Shown: positions 60,183 to 64,000 of the stretch, in pieces
How the letters are laid out: each line of letters opens with the position of its first letter
Position numbering within the stretch: position 1 is the first letter of the stretch
DNA from: Xylaria sp. FL1777
Lineage: Eukaryota > Ascomycota > Sordariomycetes > Xylariales > Xylariaceae
NCBI GenBank assembly: GCA_022578965.1
Contig: MU400657.1
Location: 1-64,000, forward strand
Reading direction: 5' to 3'
DNA length: 64,000 nucleotides
The notes under the pieces: generated by a model
Databases searched by the model: none
What the model saw: only the letters and a program-made list of their open reading frames with translations
Told to the model about the DNA's origin: nothing
Position numbers and translations under genes: made by a program

Positions 60183-63100
60183 ACATATAGAAATTCTATT
60201 AATAAAAAACTAAAAGATAGCAAAAAGTTTTAAACATATAAATACTTTAGTATTAAGTACATAATATTGCGCCGTAAGTTAATTAATCTATTTTAAACTA
60301 AAGCACAAAACATTACTGATTTTAGCTAAGCTTTAAATAGGAATTTATTCCCTTTTTACTTTAGTTAGAAATATTTCTTTGCTTAGTAATAACTGCGGTT
60401 TGATTTTTTAATTAGTGTTTTGCTCCGTTTTGTTTAACTTTTTATGTTGTTACAAAGCATATTTAGCGTAAAATAACACAACTTCTTAAAAAGCAAAAAA
60501 AGCAGTATATTTAAAGTATTAACTTAGTTAAGTAAGTTTAAACAACTCCTGGATAATGTGCTAAATAAAGTCCAGAAAAACAGTAAAAATATTATGCCTT
60601 CGAAGTGCTAGTTAAAGTTGGTTTGTTAAGCAACGCTCGATTGCAGCTTTATATTTAGCATAAGCAAAAAGCCAGAAAAATAGTCTTCTTAAACGTAAAG
60701 TAAATTATTTTAAACCTAAAAGCAAATAGCTTTAGTTAATTTAAAAATTAAATTTATTTTAAGCGCTTTTTAAACTGCTTGTAGTTTGCTAGCACTATAA
60801 AAACTATTGTAGCTATAAAAGCTACTAAAGCAACTTACGTTTTAACTGTAGCTAAATAGCACATTTTTATCTGCAATAGTATTAAAGTAGTCTAGTGTAA
60901 ATATATTATAAAGTTTAATAAAAATAGTATTAAATGTTAGCTAGTTAAAATCTAAATAATAATAAAACATAGTATTGCTTTTTTTAACTAAAATTAAAAT
61001 GCGTGTATTATGCTTGCAATAAAGCATGTTAGCTTTTTTTATAATGCTAAGTTTGCAGCTAATAAAATTTCTGTTTGTAGCTTAATGTATAACTAATACT
61101 GCAATGCTAAATAAAATTTAATAAAATAAAAGAACAAAATACTAACCCTGAAACTAAAGCCAAAAAAAAAGCAGAAAAAAAAGTAAAAAAAAACAAAAAT
61201 AGTAAAACTAAACTAGCTAAAAAGTTATAAAAATTATTAGTAAAGCTATAAAAAAAAAAAGAAATCTGTTTTTGTAAAACTAGCTAGCTTAACTTATATA
61301 GCTATTTTTATATGTTAAAAAACAGCAATTTAAAAAATAGGTATATTTTTTAAAATATTAAGCGTACGCTAGTTTAATTTTAAAGTAATAACTGCTTTGC
61401 TTATTTAGTAGTTAAATAAGTCGCTAAAAATACTTCTTTAAGCGCTGCACTATCTACTAATTAAAACTAAGTACGTACTAATCTAAATTTAGAATTAGTA
61501 TTTCTGTAACAAAGTATTACATAAGTGCACAAAAATAAAAACCCTTTTTTTTTTTTTTAAACTCGAATTTTATTAATATATATAAGCGTACATATAACTT
61601 TTAGGGTTAAAAAGCCTTCCTTAAATACAAGTAATTATAACGTTTTTATCACTAATAGGTTAAATAACAAGCGCAGTAAGAATTTCAAAGCTATTTTTTA
61701 TTATATATATAGTTACTATATAAAATAGCAAAACACAATAAAAACATTTATATTAACTTGTTTGCTTATATTAATATTAACTTAAATTAATATTTTATGT
61801 AGTATAATAACACTTAGCATCTTTATTACAAACTAGTATGCAATCGGCAGCGGCTTTTTTTTAGCATTAGCTTTACTTCTTTAAGCTAGTTAGGTTTATA
61901 GTTCTATGCTTTAGTTTTAGCTTAATTGCTATTTATACTATTTACTTTTTATTTATAATATTACTAAATTCTAAGCTTTACTGCTTGCTATTTATATTTT
62001 TATTAATATCTTTATTTTAACTTTGTTTTTTAACAATAATTTTGCACTAAAGCAAAGAGCAGCTTTAGTTTTAGCTTTTAATATTATTACTGTATTTTTA
62101 AAAAGCAAAACAAACCTTTTTTTAAATATAGCGAACGTATTACTACAAACATACTACTTTTAGCATTTTTAGGCTAGCTAAATAATTGTAAGCTAAAAAC
62201 TTTTGCATGCAAAAATCTATGTTACTTGCTAAGCTACTAAATGTAACTTTTTAGCAATATTAAGCTAAATTATAAATCTACGTTTAAATAAAATAACAGT
62301 AAAAAAGCTTACAAACAAATTAAATTTTTATTTTTTTGCTTTTGTTTTTGCTTAGCTTGTTGCTATTTTTTTAACAGTAGTTTTACGTAATCTTTGTTAA
62401 AATTTACTTCGTTTTAGTATTAAAAACTTTAGCAGCTTTTATTTAGTATATATTTGCTTAGAGCCTTTTTAGTAAAGCGCTTATGTTTATTATAGCTGCT
62501 TTATAAATTGTATTATTTTTGTACAAAGTTTTATTACATTTTAAATAGCAGCAAAATGTTGTAGTTATATATGCTTAGCTTGCTTTTATAGGCGCACACA
62601 TAAAAGTTTAGCTTTAAATACTTTTACGCTTATATCTGGGCATGTATTTTTATTTCTACTTTTTTAAGCTATTTATACAATATTAGTTTTATGGATTTCT
62701 TATAATAACGTTCTTTTAAAATCTTTTAAAAAGAAAAAATCTTACTTGTAACTTATAATTTTTTATTTAAAAAACTAAAAGCTTATTACGTTTTTATACA
62801 GGTTGCTTACTAGCTAAAGTTTTTATTAAAAGTTCATACAAAAAAAATTTAAAGGCTAAAACCTATAAAAAAGTTATTTTAATTGCTAAAGGTATTAGTA
62901 TAGCTAAAATCTTTTTTTATGCTTTATATATTGCGTAACGTTGTAAGCATAACTAGAATTATAAAAAAACGAATGCATTATTACATAAAAATGTAATAAA
63001 AAAAGTTAAATTACTATAGAAATTAAATAATAACAAAAAAAAAAATTAGTACAAGAACAAATTGCTTAAACTTATAAAAATAAACAAAAATAAGGTAAAA

Positions 63101-64000
63101 TGTTTTTATTTGTACTGCAGTAGTATATATTAACAGAAAAAAAAAGCATTTCTTATTTAGCATGCTATTTTATTTGTTTAAAAGTTTTTAAGCATTAAAA
63201 ATTCCTAAAGATTAAACTAAATTCTAGAAAAGCTATTTTAATGTTCTTAACAAAACAGTAAACAAATAAATTAATAATAAGATCAAATATTATTTTTATT
63301 TTCTAGGAAAGTATATTGCTATTAGTACATTATAATACATTATACCTTATAATTTCTTTAAATAGTTTTTATTTTTTTAGTATGTAAATTGCAAGCCTTT
63401 TGTTGTTAAGCCTGCAAATTTATTGTAGTAATACTACAACTTAATGTTAACTTTGTAGAATTAAAGTTTATTTTGGAACTCTAAGAGAAATCGAAAGCTC
63501 TATAGAAACTACCGAAAGTAGTAAGTAATATGTTAACAAAAGTAAGCGCTAATTCTTTAAATATAGCTTAAACTAAACATAAAAAAAACTGCTAAAGAAT
63601 AATAAACAATAATTAGGTTTTAAAAAGCAATAGTTAAGTTTAGCAAATTTAGATTTAAAAAATGTTGTTGTTAAGTTATGGTTTTTTAATTTATAAAAAA
63701 GAATTACAGTTATTTTTCTATTGCTTAGCTTATATATATTTTTTTTTTACTTTTTTACTGTTTTATTATTATACTACTATTATTATAATTTTAGCTGTTT
63801 TATTTACTACTTAAATATATGTATTTTATTTATGGTTTTTAGCTATGTTAAACTATTCTTAAAACTTGTTTATTTTGCTTTTGCTTTTATTTTTTATTAG
63901 CTTTTACTCTTTATTAGCCCTTAAACAATTAAAGCATAGCTTGATTTATGCCCTTACTATATAAAGATAGAAAAATATTTTAGCTACGTATAGAAGCTAA
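60183..64000. other. 3.8 kb of decayed DNA to the window end
   Basis: Hypermutated, with a T15 run near 61546-61560 and no frame, array or inverted ends that I can support. Confidence 0.45.

Noticed and set aside
59797..60186. 129-codon minus-strand repeat protein
   Set aside because: Open because the period is 36 bp and the unit lacks minus-strand stops; there is no start context, no flanking coding sequence and no known family.
1..64000. Mitochondrial, bacterial or naturally AT-rich (for example anaerobic chytrid) genome
   Set aside because: No tRNA, rRNA or intact gene in 64 kb; strong context-dependent loss of C with intact GC islands indicates mutated nuclear repeats.
1..64000. CRISPR array, tRNA, rRNA or telomere repeats
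   Set aside because: The tandem arrays have no unique spacers, no cloverleaf with conserved TTCRA arm was seen, and no TTAGGG-type tract is present.

Overview
The window is about 80 % A+T. It contains no intact gene longer than about 90 codons except shadows and chance open frames in decayed DNA. Two things point to a repeat-rich, silenced compartment of a filamentous ascomycete: TpA is in great excess, with cytosine and guanine surviving mainly as GpC pairs, and a recognisable relic of a fungal DUF3435 tyrosine recombinase is present. The mutation pattern is what repeat-induced point mutation (RIP) leaves when C is changed mainly between A/T neighbours. Old coding frames can still be followed because their in-frame stops are TAA or TAG (mutated Gln/Trp codons), and their Ser/Thr/Pro/Ala codons have drifted to Leu/Ile/Val.

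Layout. 1-1.2 kb: featureless. 1.26-1.94 kb: two short elements with inverted ends, one a conspicuous GC-rich island. 3.1-3.6 kb: a disordered-protein relic. 7.17-7.66 kb: a solo LTR with a perfect 5-bp target duplication that escaped the hypermutation. 8.6-17.4 kb: the most informative block. It holds a pyrimidine-rich leader, a DUF3435 recombinase relic (+), an unknown relic (-), a family B DNA polymerase relic (-) with exonuclease and polymerase motifs still visible, and a long unknown relic (+) head-to-head with the polymerase. 17.9-30.3 kb: minisatellites, several unknown relics, a weak helix-turn-helix (transposase-like) relic and a relic of a single-pass membrane protein. 32-37.3 kb: minus-strand relics, including a coiled coil and an Ala/Pro/Thr-rich protein. 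38-38.9 kb: an F-box-like relic. 41.9-44.6 kb: two unknown relics. 46.9-48.1 kb: a gene relic with ten 18-residue repeats, each carrying a stop at the same place. 49-60.2 kb: further minisatellites and relics. 60.2-64 kb: nothing recognisable.

The recombinase and the polymerase lie within 5 kb of each other and share the same decay. This raises the possibility that 8.6-17.4 kb, and perhaps more, is one dead large mobile element (Starship-like cargo or an endogenised DNA virus). The sequence alone does not prove this. All gene boundaries are approximate because starts, stops and any introns are eroded.
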